Shown here: positions 29,545-36,364 of the stretch, in pieces
How the letters are laid out: each line of letters opens with the position of its first letter
Numbering within the stretch: position 1 is the first letter of the stretch
Virus record (IMG/VR): IMGVR_UViG_3300008450_000169
Coordinates: 1 to 36,364 of that record
Reading direction: 5' to 3' (one strand)
DNA from: a virus
DNA length: 36,364 nucleotides
The notes under the pieces: generated by a model
Databases searched by the model: none
What the model was told of the DNA's origin: nothing
Seen by the model: only the letters and a program-made list of their open reading frames with translations
Translations under genes and position numbers: made by a program

Positions 29545-29640
29545 TTAGGCTCCGTAGATGTAAAAGAACGCGGCAAATGGCGCGCCGATAAAGAACGCGA
29601 ACAGCGCGGCGTGGATGATGTCGGTGAAGAGTTGCTTCAT
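29545..29640 (-). CDS. 31-residue hydrophobic protein
   Basis: The ATG at 29640 follows AAGGAGCACACACC. It reads MKQLFTDIIHAALFAFFIGA, then PFAAFFYIYGA. One or two short membrane-inserting helices are likely. It has a proper ribosome binding site and fits exactly between neighbours, so it is probably real. Function unknown. Confidence 0.6.
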   Translation of the reverse strand: MKQLFTDIIHAALFAFFIGAPFAAFFYIYGA

Positions 29641-29656
29641 GGTGTGTGCTCCTTAG

Positions 29657-29845
29657 TTAACGGGGAAGTGGCAAGTCGCGCGCGCAAAGTGCGTCATCAA
29701 TCTGGAACAGTCGCGCATCAATGGCATCAAGCGCCGCGTCAACATCAGCGCCAGTATCGTGTTGCGCCATCAATTGGCGGCGCTCGTTTTCGGCGCTCAG
29801 ATATGCGGCGTTTAATTGGTTGTCGGTCATGTCGGTGAAGTTCAT
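29657..29845 (-). CDS. Hypothetical 62-residue acidic helical protein, first gene of the operon
   Basis: The ATG at 29845 follows TAGGAGTACTGT. It reads MNFTDMTDNQLNAAYLSAEN, then ERRQLMAQHDTGADVDAALD and ends IDDALCARDLPLPR. It is entirely helical with 12 acidic and 5 basic residues. It is the promoter-proximal gene and is likely expressed early. Confidence 0.65.
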   Translation of the reverse strand: MNFTDMTDNQLNAAYLSAENERRQLMAQHDTGADVDAALDAIDARLFQIDDALCARDLPLPR

Positions 29846-29875
29846 ACAGTACTCCTATGGGTTGTTGGTGTGTCT

Positions 29876-29903
29876 ATTGTAAGGGATGTTTTTACACTTG
29901 CAA
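29876..29903 (-). promoter_or_regulatory. Candidate sigma-70 promoter for the leftward small-protein operon
   Basis: On the minus strand: TTGCAA (29898-29903), a 16-bp spacer, then TACAAT (29876-29881). The -10 matches the consensus at five of six positions. Transcription would begin near 29868, about 23 bases before the first gene's ATG. Confidence 0.6.
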
Positions 29904-30055
29904 GGGTTGTCTGCAATACTTGACTAAATTGTGGGGTCTTCACCAGGCGGCGGCGTTTTTGAAAATTGTGGGCCTTGTGGGTGCGATTGTGGATAGCGTT
30001 TTATGGGGGTTTGACCCACGCGGAAAGCCGCGCCGCTCATGGGGTTTCGGGGCTT

Positions 30056-30345
30056 TGTGGATATTGTGGACAGTCTTTTAAGTTTAATTAGTAGACCCTA
30101 ATATTAGTAAGTGTGCGTATGATTCCAAAAGGGGGTAGAGCGATTTAAATCGGGCGTCCAAAGTGTCCACAGTGTCCACACTTCGCCCCACGCATTTTGC
30201 CCCGCGCATGATGTGGACAATGTGGACAGTCTGCTAACTGATTGTCCACAATGTCCACAATCAGTGGTCTATACAGTGGTGTATGTGCATACAGTAGTGT
30301 GCTTGGGGTCTGACTGCATGGTGTGGACAACCCGCAATGTCCACA
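30056..30345. repeat. Iteron-like array of TGTGGACA / TGTCCACA
   Basis: Perfect copies are at 30065, 30164, 30173, 30212, 30221, 30243, 30252, 30322 and 30338, with a variant TGTGGATA at 30056. They form five pairs; four pairs are tandem with starts exactly 9 bp apart, and the last is inverted. With flanking bases several read TTGTCCACA, one base from the classic DnaA box TTATCCACA. A DnaA-like initiator, a phage origin-binding protein or the small terminase could bind here. Confidence 0.85.
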
Positions 30346-30448
30346 AAATGTTAGTTAGCACACACTAACCAGGTAGTGGCTTTGAGCTGGGAGGGGGAGG
30401 GGGTAGGGCCGAGCGGATGGGCCAACGGTAGCGTAGCGTCCGCAAACA

Positions 30449-30468
30449 ATTTTTATTTTTTAATATAA
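30449..30468 (+). promoter_or_regulatory. AT-rich segment and possible promoter upstream of terS
   Basis: TTTTTATTTTTTAATATAAG gives a -10-like TAATAT or TATAAG but no convincing -35. It could be the late promoter, a DNA-unwinding element for the adjacent repeat array, or both. Weak evidence. Confidence 0.4.
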
Positions 30469-30501
30469 GATGCACGCACGCATCCACGCGGCCATACAAC
30501 T

Positions 30502-30972
30502 ATGAGTTTTCATTCACTGCCACTTGTCATCAACGAGATACGCGCCACCGAGGCGGTGCTTAACCGCATCTACGACGCCGCCAAGATCGGATTGAAGGGC
30601 GACAACCTGGCGCTGGCCGCAGGGCTGCTGCCAAAAGCCTACCGGCAGTTGTGTGAGCTGGACCCGGTGGCAAAGCTGGCCGAAGACAAGGGCCGCGCAG
30701 AAGGTGAGATGGCTCTGACGCAGGTGTTGCACACGGCAGCGCTGGAGGGCGACGCCAAGGTGGCGCTGGAAATCCTGAAGCACCAGCACGGCTGGGTCGC
30801 CAAGCAGGCCATCACGGTGGACGTCAACCAACAGATCAGTATCCTTGGCGCACTCGCCGAGGCCGAGCGCAGAGCAGCCGACGTGGTAGAGGTCACGGAT
30901 GTGATCGCGCATGAGCCAAGACAGACACAGGCGCTCCAAGCACGCAAAGCACCTAACAGACAGACCGCCTAA
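30502..30972 (+). CDS. terS: Terminase small subunit
   Basis: A 156-residue protein directly upstream of terL. The N-terminal half is helical with a helix-turn-helix-like NRIYDAAKIGLKGDNLALAA and GLLPKAYRQL. The middle HTAALEGDAKVALEILKHQH, then GWV, is a pattern common in phage small terminases. The acidic C-terminus would be free to contact TerL. It recognises the packaging site on concatemeric DNA. The ATG at 30502 has no clear ribosome binding site and overlaps the stop of an 11-codon frame (30470-30505). The stop overlaps the terL start (TAATG). Confidence 0.85.
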   Translation: MSFHSLPLVINEIRATEAVLNRIYDAAKIGLKGDNLALAAGLLPKAYRQLCELDPVAKLAEDKGRAEGEMALTQVLHTAALEGDAKVALEILKHQHGWVAKQAITVDVNQQISILGALAEAERRAADVVEVTDVIAHEPRQTQALQARKAPNRQTA

Positions 30973-32498
30973 TGCAAACCACCATCTATTCGGCAGAAGA
31001 TGAGCAAGAACTCATGGCGCGACTGTGGTCGCCACAGTACAAGGACAACCCACTGGCGTTTGTGCTGTACACGTTCCCGTGGGGCGTCAAGGGCACGCCG
31101 CTGGAACACTTTGACGGCCCGCGCAAATGGCAGCGCGAGGTGCTCCAGAAACTTGGCGAACACATCAAACAAAACAAAGGCGAGGTGGACTTCAACACCC
31201 TACGCCACGCAGTCTCAAGCGGGCGCGGTATCGGCAAGTCGGCCCTAGTGTCATGGATCGTGATCTGGATGCTGTCCACCAGGATCGGCTCGACGACCAT
31301 CGTGTCGGCCAACTCGGAAAGCCAATTAAGATCGGTCACATGGGCCGAGATCACCAAGTGGCTGGCGATGTCACTCAACAGCCATTGGTTCGAGGTCAGC
31401 GCCACCAGACTGATGCCCGCCAAGTGGCTGACCGAGTTGGTCGAGCGTGACCTAAAGAAGGGCACGCGCTACTGGGGCGTTGAAGGCAGACTCTGGTCAG
31501 CGGAAAATCCAGACGCCTACGCGGGTGTGCACAACTTCGACGGCGTGATGGTGATCTTCGACGAGGCCAGCGGTATTGACGACGCCATCTGGGCGGTGAC
31601 GGCTGGTTTCTTTACGGAGAACACGCCCAACCGGTTCTGGTTGGCGTTCTCCAACCCACGGCGCAACACGGGGTACTTCTACGAAACGTTCCACAGCAAG
31701 CGGGAGTTCTGGCAGACCAAGGTGGTGGACGCCCGTACAGTGGAGGGGACGGACAAGCAGGTCTACCAGCAGATCATTGATGAGTATGGGGCAGACTCGG
31801 GGCAGGCGCACGTCGAGGTGTACGGTGAGTTCCCGAACGCTGGCGATGACCAGTTCATCTCCAGCATGGTGGTGGACGACGCCATGAAACGAGAGCGTTA
31901 CAAAGACCCATCGGCTCCAATCGTGATTGGCGTAGACCCGGCGCGGTTCGGGGCAGACGCCACCGTGCTGGCTATCAGGCAGGGGCGAGACATCGTGAAA
32001 CTCATCAGGCACCGGGGCGACGACACCATGACGGTGGTCGGGCACGTCATCGAAGCGATCGAAGAATACAAGCCAGCGATGGTGTTCATCGACGAGGGCG
32101 GGCTGGGGGCGGGTATCGTGGACCGGCTGAAAGAGCAGCGCTACAAGATCAAGGGTGTGAACTTCGGCTGGAAGTCCAAGAACCCGGCCATGTACGGTAA
32201 TATGAGGGCGCAGATATGGGGCGACATGCGCGACTGGTTGAAGTCGGCCAGCATCCCGCAAGACAGGTTCTTGAAAACTGACCTGATTTCGCCTATGATG
32301 AAGCCGGACTCCAAAGGCTCTATCTTCTTGGAGTCCAAGAAAGACATGAAGGCGCGGGGTTTGGCGTCGCCAGACGCGGCTGACGCCATCGCGCTGACAT
32401 TCTCGTACCCGGTCGCAAACCGGGGTGACTACAATCGACCAGAGCGGCGCGTCCTGTCAGAGCGCGGCATGGTTTCAACGGGTTGGATGGGTGCTTGA
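30972..32498 (+). CDS. terL: Terminase large subunit (ATPase and nuclease)
   Basis: A 508-residue packaging motor. ATPase domain: Walker A SSGRGIGKS (82-90), Walker B VMVIFDEAS with Asp 197 and catalytic Glu 198, then a coupling-motif region near FSNPRRNTGYF. Nuclease domain: GVDPARFGADATV (Asp 322), MVFIDEGGLGAG (Asp 374), and SPDAADAIAL with Asp 468/471. These acidic residues bind the metals that cut concatemers. It docks on the portal and pumps DNA into the head. The arrangement with terS and a P22-type portal suggests headful packaging. Confidence 0.95.
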   Translation: MQTTIYSAEDEQELMARLWSPQYKDNPLAFVLYTFPWGVKGTPLEHFDGPRKWQREVLQKLGEHIKQNKGEVDFNTLRHAVSSGRGIGKSALVSWIVIWMLSTRIGSTTIVSANSESQLRSVTWAEITKWLAMSLNSHWFEVSATRLMPAKWLTELVERDLKKGTRYWGVEGRLWSAENPDAYAGVHNFDGVMVIFDEASGIDDAIWAVTAGFFTENTPNRFWLAFSNPRRNTGYFYETFHSKREFWQTKVVDARTVEGTDKQVYQQIIDEYGADSGQAHVEVYGEFPNAGDDQFISSMVVDDAMKRERYKDPSAPIVIGVDPARFGADATVLAIRQGRDIVKLIRHRGDDTMTVVGHVIEAIEEYKPAMVFIDEGGLGAGIVDRLKEQRYKIKGVNFGWKSKNPAMYGNMRAQIWGDMRDWLKSASIPQDRFLKTDLISPMMKPDSKGSIFLESKKDMKARGLASPDAADAIALTFSYPVANRGDYNRPERRVLSERGMVSTGWMGA

Positions 32499-32499
32499 C

Positions 32500-32760
32500 A
32501 TGGCTACAAAGAAAAGCGTTTCATTGTCCGTCGGTCGCGGCGAGAAGCTGCCCGTGTCCAAGGGCGCTGGCCTGACCGCCAAAGGCCGCGAGAAGTACAA
32601 TGCAGCCACGGGCAGCAACCTCAAAGCGCCTGCCCCGAACCCCAAGACCAAAGCAGATCAGGGGCGCAAAGATTCGTTTTGCGCCCGGATGGGTGCCGTC
32701 GCGGCTAACGCCAAAGACGGCGAACGCGCCAAGGCGGCGCTCAAACGATGGAAGTGCTGA
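32500..32760 (+). CDS. Small conserved phage protein (DUF6321-like)
   Basis: An 86-residue basic protein starting at ATG 32500, just after terL. The motifs GAGLTAKGREKYNAATGSNL, KAP, RKDSFCARMGAV and the ending ALKRWKC are those of a small family seen beside phage terminase genes, which I associate with DUF6321. It is very rich in Lys, Ala and Gly; nucleic-acid contact is plausible. The stop overlaps the HNH gene start (TGATG). Confidence 0.8.
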   Translation: MATKKSVSLSVGRGEKLPVSKGAGLTAKGREKYNAATGSNLKAPAPNPKTKADQGRKDSFCARMGAVAANAKDGERAKAALKRWKC

Positions 32761-33257
32761 TGAAAACGTGTTTTAAGTGCAAAACAAACAAGCCCCAAAG
32801 TTTGTTTTTTAAGCACCATTTAACTACCGACGGGCTTCATAGTTGGTGCAAAGATTGCTGCGCGGAGGGAAGCACTATTTCACGGGCAAAGCAAAATTCT
32901 ACAATTGAAGGCCGCGCGCGCGTATTTTTGCGTAACGCTAAAAACGGCGCAACTAAAAGAAAACAAATTTTTGCTTTAACTGCTGCCGATGTTATTGACT
33001 GTTGGAACACGCAAGCCAATGTTTGTGCGTACAGTGGCCGCTTAATGACGCTGGAAGCCGGGAAACTTAACACAGTGTCCATAGAGCGTATCGACAGTAA
33101 TGTTGGGTACACTCCCGAAAATACAATTTTGGTTTGCCAAGCAATTAACCGCATGAAGTCAGACTTTGAGTTTGATGATTTCTACAATTTATGCCGCGAC
33201 GTTGCTCAATTTTTGGGCGACAATTCACTAAACCTTGCTGTTGGAGCGTACAAATGA
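32760..33257 (+). CDS. Free-standing HNH endonuclease
   Basis: A 165-residue protein starting at ATG 32760. The N-terminus holds a zinc ribbon (CFKCK and CKDCC). The C-terminal HNH-type core reads CAYSGR, VSIERIDSNVGYTPENTILV and INRMKSDF. Free-standing HNH enzymes near terminase and portal genes are common and either home into neighbouring genomes or assist packaging. The sequence looks clearly more AT-rich than flanking genes, suggesting recent insertion. It is joined to neighbours by start/stop overlaps on both sides, so it is well integrated in the operon. Confidence 0.88.
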   Translation: MKTCFKCKTNKPQSLFFKHHLTTDGLHSWCKDCCAEGSTISRAKQNSTIEGRARVFLRNAKNGATKRKQIFALTAADVIDCWNTQANVCAYSGRLMTLEAGKLNTVSIERIDSNVGYTPENTILVCQAINRMKSDFEFDDFYNLCRDVAQFLGDNSLNLAVGAYK

Positions 33258-33424
33258 AAAAACCTGGTAGCCCCGGCTTGTATGCCGCAATTAACGCCAA
33301 ACGTGAGCGCATCAAGGCTGGCTCTGGCGAGAAAATGAACAAAGTGGGCAGCAAGAACGCGCCTACGGCCAAGGACTTTAGAGAGTCGGCCAAGACGGCA
33401 AAGCCCGCCAAGAAGGGGAAGTGA
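33254..33424 (+). CDS. 56-residue basic protein
   Basis: The start overlaps the HNH stop (ATGA). It reads MKKPGSPGLYAAINAKRERI, then KAGSGEKMNKVGSKNAPTAK and ends PAKKGK. The KRxRIKAGSGEKMNKVGSKNAPT string is a recurrent motif of tiny basic phage proteins upstream of portals. Probably a virion or DNA-binding accessory; function unknown. Confidence 0.7.
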   Translation: MKKPGSPGLYAAINAKRERIKAGSGEKMNKVGSKNAPTAKDFRESAKTAKPAKKGK

Positions 33425-33579
33425 TGCCACTGGTCAAGTCAAAGTCACCCGAGGCGTTTCGCAAGAACGTCAAGGCCGAAGTGGCTGCTGGCAAACCAGT
33501 GAAGCAAGCTGTAGCCATTGCGTACTCAATCAAGCGTGCTGTACAATCTAAGCCTAAACCGAAAGGTAAAAATGGCTGA
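33424..33579 (+). CDS. 51-residue basic protein
   Basis: The ATG at 33424 overlaps the previous stop (TGATG). It reads MPLVKSKSPEAFRKNVKAEV, then AAGKPVKQAVAIAYSIKRAV and a Lys/Pro-rich end. The pattern SPEAFRKNVKAEVAAGKPVK is common in very small phage proteins (sometimes fused to larger ones). The stop lies 5 bases inside the portal gene. Confidence 0.7.
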   Translation: MPLVKSKSPEAFRKNVKAEVAAGKPVKQAVAIAYSIKRAVQSKPKPKGKNG

Positions 33580-35734
33580 CCCAACTGGTATGGTTGCCGC
33601 TGCCGCTGTAGCGAACGGTGGCAAACCCAAGAAAAGCGAGTCAGATATTCTGGCACTCGCCCGATCCCGCCTTGACCTGGCGGTTTCGGCGCTTTCCGAA
33701 TCACGGGAAGACGAGACAGACGACTTGCGCTTTTACGCAGGCTCCCCCGACAACCAATGGCAGTGGCCCGCCGACGTGCTGGCTACTCGCGGCGCTGTGC
33801 AGGGCCAGACCATCAACGCACGCCCGTGCCTGACCATCAACAAGCTGCCCCAGCACGTCCGTCAGGTGACGAACGACATGCGGCAAAACCGCCCTGGCGC
33901 CAGAGTCATCCCCGTGGACGACAAAGCCGATGTGGCCGTGGCCGACATCTTCAACGGCATGATCCGGCACATCGAATACATCAGCGACGCTGATGTGGCC
34001 TACGACACTGCCTGCGAGAACCAAGTCTCCTACGGCGAAGGCTACATCCGGCTGCTGACCGAGTACTGTGATGGCGACTCGTTCGACCAAGACATCAAGA
34101 TTGGCCGGGTGCGTAACAGCTTTTCGGTCTACATGGACCCGATGATCCAAGACCCCACCGGCTCGGACGCCAAGTATTGCTTTGTGACCGAGGACGTGAC
34201 CCGCCTTGAGTACGAGCGCATGTATCCCGACTCCACGCCGATCTCGACGCTTCAGTCGCTGGGCGTGGGCGACCAGTCGATCAGCAACTGGCTGAACGAA
34301 GACACGATCCGCGTTGCCGATTACTACTACATCGACTACGACAAGGCCACGCTCAACCTGTACCCCGGCAACATGACTGCGTTTGCAGGCACGCCCGAGG
34401 ACAGAGAGATGAAGGCTGTCTACGGCAAGCCGCTGCGCAGCCGCGAGTCAGACCGGCCCAAGGTCAAGTACTGTAAGATCAACGGGTACGAAATTCTTGA
34501 AGAACGCGAGTGGGCGGGCAAGTACATTCCCGTCATCCGCATTGTTGGCAACGAATTTGAGGTGGATGGCCGTTTGTACGTGTCGGGCTTGGTGCGTAAC
34601 GCCAAGGACGCCCAGCGCATGTACAACTACTGGGTCAGCCAAGAGGCCGAGATGCTGGCGCTGGCCCCCAAGGCACCGTTTATCGGCTACGGCGGCCAGT
34701 TTGAGGGTTACGAGGAAAAGTGGAAGACGGCCAACACCAACAACTGGCCGTATCTGGAGGTCAATCCAGACGTTACAGACGGCCAAGGCGCTGCCCTGCC
34801 GCTACCCCAGCGGGCGCAGCCCCCAATGGCCTCCAGTGGCCTGCTGCAAGCCAAGGCAGGCGCATCTGAGGACATCAAGTCCACAACAGGCCAGTACAAC
34901 GCATCACTGGGCATGGGTTCCAACGAACGCAGCGGCAAGGCTATTCTGGCCCGCCAGCGTGAAGGCGATGTGGGCACGTACCACTACGGCGACAACTTGT
35001 CCCGTGGCGTGCGTCATGTGGCCCGTCAATTGGTGGACCTGATCCCTAAAATCTACGACACGCAGCGTATTGCCCGCATTATTGGCGAGGACGGCGAAAC
35101 GAAGATGGTCAAGATCAACCCTGATCAGCCAGAACCCGTCAACCAGATCGTGAACGAAGAAGGCATCGTCATTGAGAAGATTTACAACCCCGGCGTCGGC
35201 AAGTACGACGTGGTTGCCATCACTGGCCCAGGCTACGCCACCAAGCGCCAAGAGGCGCTAGAGGCAATGGCCCAGTTGCTGCAAGGCAACCCGCAGTTGT
35301 GGCAAGTGGCAGGCGATCTGTTCGTCAAGAACATGGACTGGCCCGGTGCTCAAGAGATGTCCAAGCGTTTTGCCAAGACCATCGACCCTAAAATTATGGC
35401 CGACGACGACAAAACGCCAGAATTGCAGGCCGCAGAGCAGCAAATCCAAGCAATGGGTGCTGAGATGGAGCAAATGCACCAAATGATCCAAAATGTGGGC
35501 AAATCCATCAAAATGCAGGACTTGGCACGCAAGGATTACGAGGCCGAAATCAAGGCATATGCTGCCGAAACACAGCGAATTTCTGCTGTTCAGGCCAGTA
35601 TGAGTCCCGAGCAGATTCAAGACATCGTGATGGGTACAATTGCAGCAGCTTTGGACACCGGCGACTTGATCAACGGGGCACCAGAGATGCGCGAGATGCC
35701 TCCGATGGCTGAACAACAAGGAATGCCACAATGA
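33572..35734 (+). CDS. Portal protein, P22 gp1 family
   Basis: A 720-residue protein; P22 gp1 is 725. The ATG at 33572 follows GAAAGGTAAAA. Hallmarks: LRFYAGSPDNQWQWP, RPCLTINKLPQHVRQVTNDM, RQNRPGARVIPVDDKADV, ACENQVSYGEGYIRLLTEYC, YMDPMIQDPTGSDAKYCFV. The C-terminal helical part (ELQAAEQQIQAMGAEMEQMH) corresponds to the barrel region of P22-type portals. Twelve copies form the ring at one capsid vertex through which DNA enters and leaves. The stop overlaps the next ATG. Confidence 0.94.
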   Translation: MADPTGMVAAAAVANGGKPKKSESDILALARSRLDLAVSALSESREDETDDLRFYAGSPDNQWQWPADVLATRGAVQGQTINARPCLTINKLPQHVRQVTNDMRQNRPGARVIPVDDKADVAVADIFNGMIRHIEYISDADVAYDTACENQVSYGEGYIRLLTEYCDGDSFDQDIKIGRVRNSFSVYMDPMIQDPTGSDAKYCFVTEDVTRLEYERMYPDSTPISTLQSLGVGDQSISNWLNEDTIRVADYYYIDYDKATLNLYPGNMTAFAGTPEDREMKAVYGKPLRSRESDRPKVKYCKINGYEILEEREWAGKYIPVIRIVGNEFEVDGRLYVSGLVRNAKDAQRMYNYWVSQEAEMLALAPKAPFIGYGGQFEGYEEKWKTANTNNWPYLEVNPDVTDGQGAALPLPQRAQPPMASSGLLQAKAGASEDIKSTTGQYNASLGMGSNERSGKAILARQREGDVGTYHYGDNLSRGVRHVARQLVDLIPKIYDTQRIARIIGEDGETKMVKINPDQPEPVNQIVNEEGIVIEKIYNPGVGKYDVVAITGPGYATKRQEALEAMAQLLQGNPQLWQVAGDLFVKNMDWPGAQEMSKRFAKTIDPKIMADDDKTPELQAAEQQIQAMGAEMEQMHQMIQNVGKSIKMQDLARKDYEAEIKAYAAETQRISAVQASMSPEQIQDIVMGTIAAALDTGDLINGAPEMREMPPMAEQQGMPQ

Positions 35735-36093
35735 AAGCTGCTGATTTCATAGGGACGCTGTTTTTGGCGCGGGATGTGGCCCATTCTGTGCATCTGAACA
35801 CCCGTAGCTTTAGTAAACACGAAGCCCTGAACATTTTTTACAACCGAATTATTGGTGCGGCTGACGATTTTGCTGAAGCGTACCAAGGTCGGAATGGTTT
35901 GATTGGCCCAATCACACTGCATTCGGCTAAAAAGACCAACAACATCATTGAATTTTTGCAAGAATCGCTTGCGGAGATTGAAGCCGCACGTTACGAGGTG
36001 TGCGACAAATCGGATTCATCGCTTCAGCAATTGATAGACAATATCATTGAAGTTTATTTGCGGACTCTGTATAAATTACGCTTCTTGGCATAA
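35731..36093 (+). CDS. Helical 120-residue protein (DUF5856-like)
   Basis: The start overlaps the portal stop (ATGA). It reads FIGTLFLARDVAHSVHLNTR, SFSKHEALNIFYNRIIGAAD, DFAEAYQGRNGLIGPI, then a helical C-terminal half. The HxxxF..D..AEAYQGR pattern and all-helical fold recall ferritin/Dps-like bundles, and I associate it with DUF5856, a phage family of unknown function. His, Glu and Asp residues placed along the helices could bind metal, but this is not shown. Confidence 0.75.
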   Translation: MKAADFIGTLFLARDVAHSVHLNTRSFSKHEALNIFYNRIIGAADDFAEAYQGRNGLIGPITLHSAKKTNNIIEFLQESLAEIEAARYEVCDKSDSSLQQLIDNIIEVYLRTLYKLRFLA

Positions 36094-36103
36094 GGAAAAC
36101 ATC

Positions 36104-36364
36104 ATGGAACTCTTGAATCCTTTATCAGCAACCAACTTCCCTGCTAAATCGGTGGCATACACCGGCACGGCGGGCAATACCGGAACATGGCCTGCTGGCC
36201 CTGAAGGTGTTGTGGTCTGGTCTGACCAGTCGTGCTACATCGAAGTTGGCGAGAGCGCGGTAGCCACCACTTCTTGCACACCGATCCCAGCCTTCACGCC
36301 GGTCCCGTTTAAAGTGCCCCAAGGCACTGGCAGCCAGTGGCGTGTGAGCGCCATTCAGGTGTCT
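36104..36364 (+). CDS. Small conserved virion-region protein, N-terminal part (continues at base 1)
   Basis: The ATG at 36104 follows TAAGGAAAACATC, a good ribosome binding site. The frame is open to the window end and continues in phase at base 1 to a stop at 154-156, giving a 100-residue protein when the circle is closed. The sequence is rich in Thr, Gly and Val with several Trp residues, and looks like a beta-structured phage protein. It has no signal peptide or membrane segment. It lies in the late operon between the portal-linked gene and the fibre-like gene, so a small virion or head-completion role is plausible. I do not recognise a named family. Confidence 0.75.
   Translation, partial: MELLNPLSATNFPAKSVAYTGTAGNTGTWPAGPEGVVVWSDQSCYIEVGESAVATTSCTPIPAFTPVPFKVPQGTGSQWRVSAIQVS
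36251..36364. repeat. Terminal direct repeat (right copy)
   Basis: Exact duplicate of bases 1-114. It should be counted once when the genome is circularised, giving a unique length of about 36,250 bp. Confidence 0.93.

Larger units (their letters stand above)
29846..30501. other. 656-bp gene-free region, candidate origin or packaging region
   Basis: This is the largest gap in the genome. It holds the leftward promoter (29876-29903), an iteron-like array (30056-30345), a 12-base direct repeat (ATACAGTGGTGT at 30271, ATACAGTAGTGT at 30289), an inverted repeat GTTAG..CTAAC near 30351, a G-rich run (GGGAGGGGGAGGGGG) near 30390-30404 and an AT-rich stretch just before terS. Short frames inside it look like repeat artefacts. 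The layout suits a replication origin, a terminase pac site, or both. Confidence 0.65.

Noticed and set aside
29857-30081. Rightward Cys/Trp-rich frame in the intergenic region
   Set aside because: Its start overlaps the leftward operon's 5' leader and promoter; it has no ribosome binding site and improbable composition.
30145-30330. Leftward frame with repeated Cys-Pro-His-Cys
   Set aside because: The apparent zinc-knuckle repeats are translations of the TGTGGACA array, not a conserved protein.
30164-30345. Possible CRISPR-like repeat array
   Set aside because: Repeat units are only 8-9 bp in 9-bp-spaced pairs with changing orientation. There are no 25-40 bp repeats with regular spacers.
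1-36364. Temperate lifestyle genes and tRNA genes
   Set aside because: I found no integrase, CI/Cro-type repressor or partition genes, and no convincing tRNA cloverleaf. The tRNA part is by eye only and not exhaustive.

Overview
The window is a complete tailed-phage genome assembled as a circle. Its first 114 bases recur exactly as its last 114 bases, so the unique length is about 36,250 bp and one gene is split across the ends (start at 36104, stop at 156). The virion genes match the P22-type podovirus plan in identity and order: small and large terminase, portal, scaffold, P22-family coat, gp4-like tail accessory factor, gp10-like stabilisation protein, three ejection-type proteins and a fibre with a tailspike-like head-binding domain. 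There is no recognisable integrase or CI-type repressor, so a lytic phage is the simplest reading. The host cannot be fixed from the sequence. The Gram-negative style lysis genes and general gene flavour suggest a proteobacterium, perhaps a freshwater betaproteobacterium (inference).

Layout. 30.5 to 36.4 kb, continuing 0 to 16.3 kb, is one long rightward late block: terS, terL, a small protein, a free-standing HNH gene, two tiny basic proteins, portal, small virion-type proteins, fibre-like protein, paralogous pair, scaffold, coat, decoration-like proteins separated by hairpins, tail accessory genes, ejection proteins, tail fibre, and a lysis cassette (XhlA-like protein, lipoprotein, small membrane proteins, 3-TM holin, GH108 endolysin). 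16.3 to 20.5 kb is a leftward operon of 14 tightly overlapping genes: an SNF2-type helicase, a DNA cytosine methyltransferase-like protein, a VRR-NUC nuclease, an XF1762-family protein and many tiny proteins. A divergent promoter region near 20.5 kb separates it from the rightward replication module (20.6 to 27.7 kb): a DUF2800 RecB-like nuclease, a putative ssDNA-binding protein, a family A DNA polymerase and a primase-helicase. A bidirectional terminator at 27.7 kb is followed by a second leftward operon of small, often acidic proteins (27.7 to 29.8 kb). The 656-bp gap at 29.85 to 30.5 kb carries nine copies of TGTGGACA/TGTCCACA plus one variant, arranged as five pairs, next to terS; it is a candidate origin or packaging site.

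The most unusual object is in the DNA polymerase gene. A 289-residue intein interrupts polymerase motif B (Cys at 23890, terminal His-Asn ending at 24756). The polymerase frame stays open throughout and keeps intein splicing blocks A, B, F and G. The homing HNH endonuclease is not in that frame: it is read in the -1 frame of the same DNA (23982 to 24731). A correctly phased -1 slippery heptamer, T TTA AAC (24108 to 24114), lies exactly where the N-terminal splicing half ends and HNH homology begins. This suggests a programmed switch between a splicing polymerase precursor and an endonuclease-bearing product. The dual-frame arrangement is read directly from the sequence; the frameshifting is inference.
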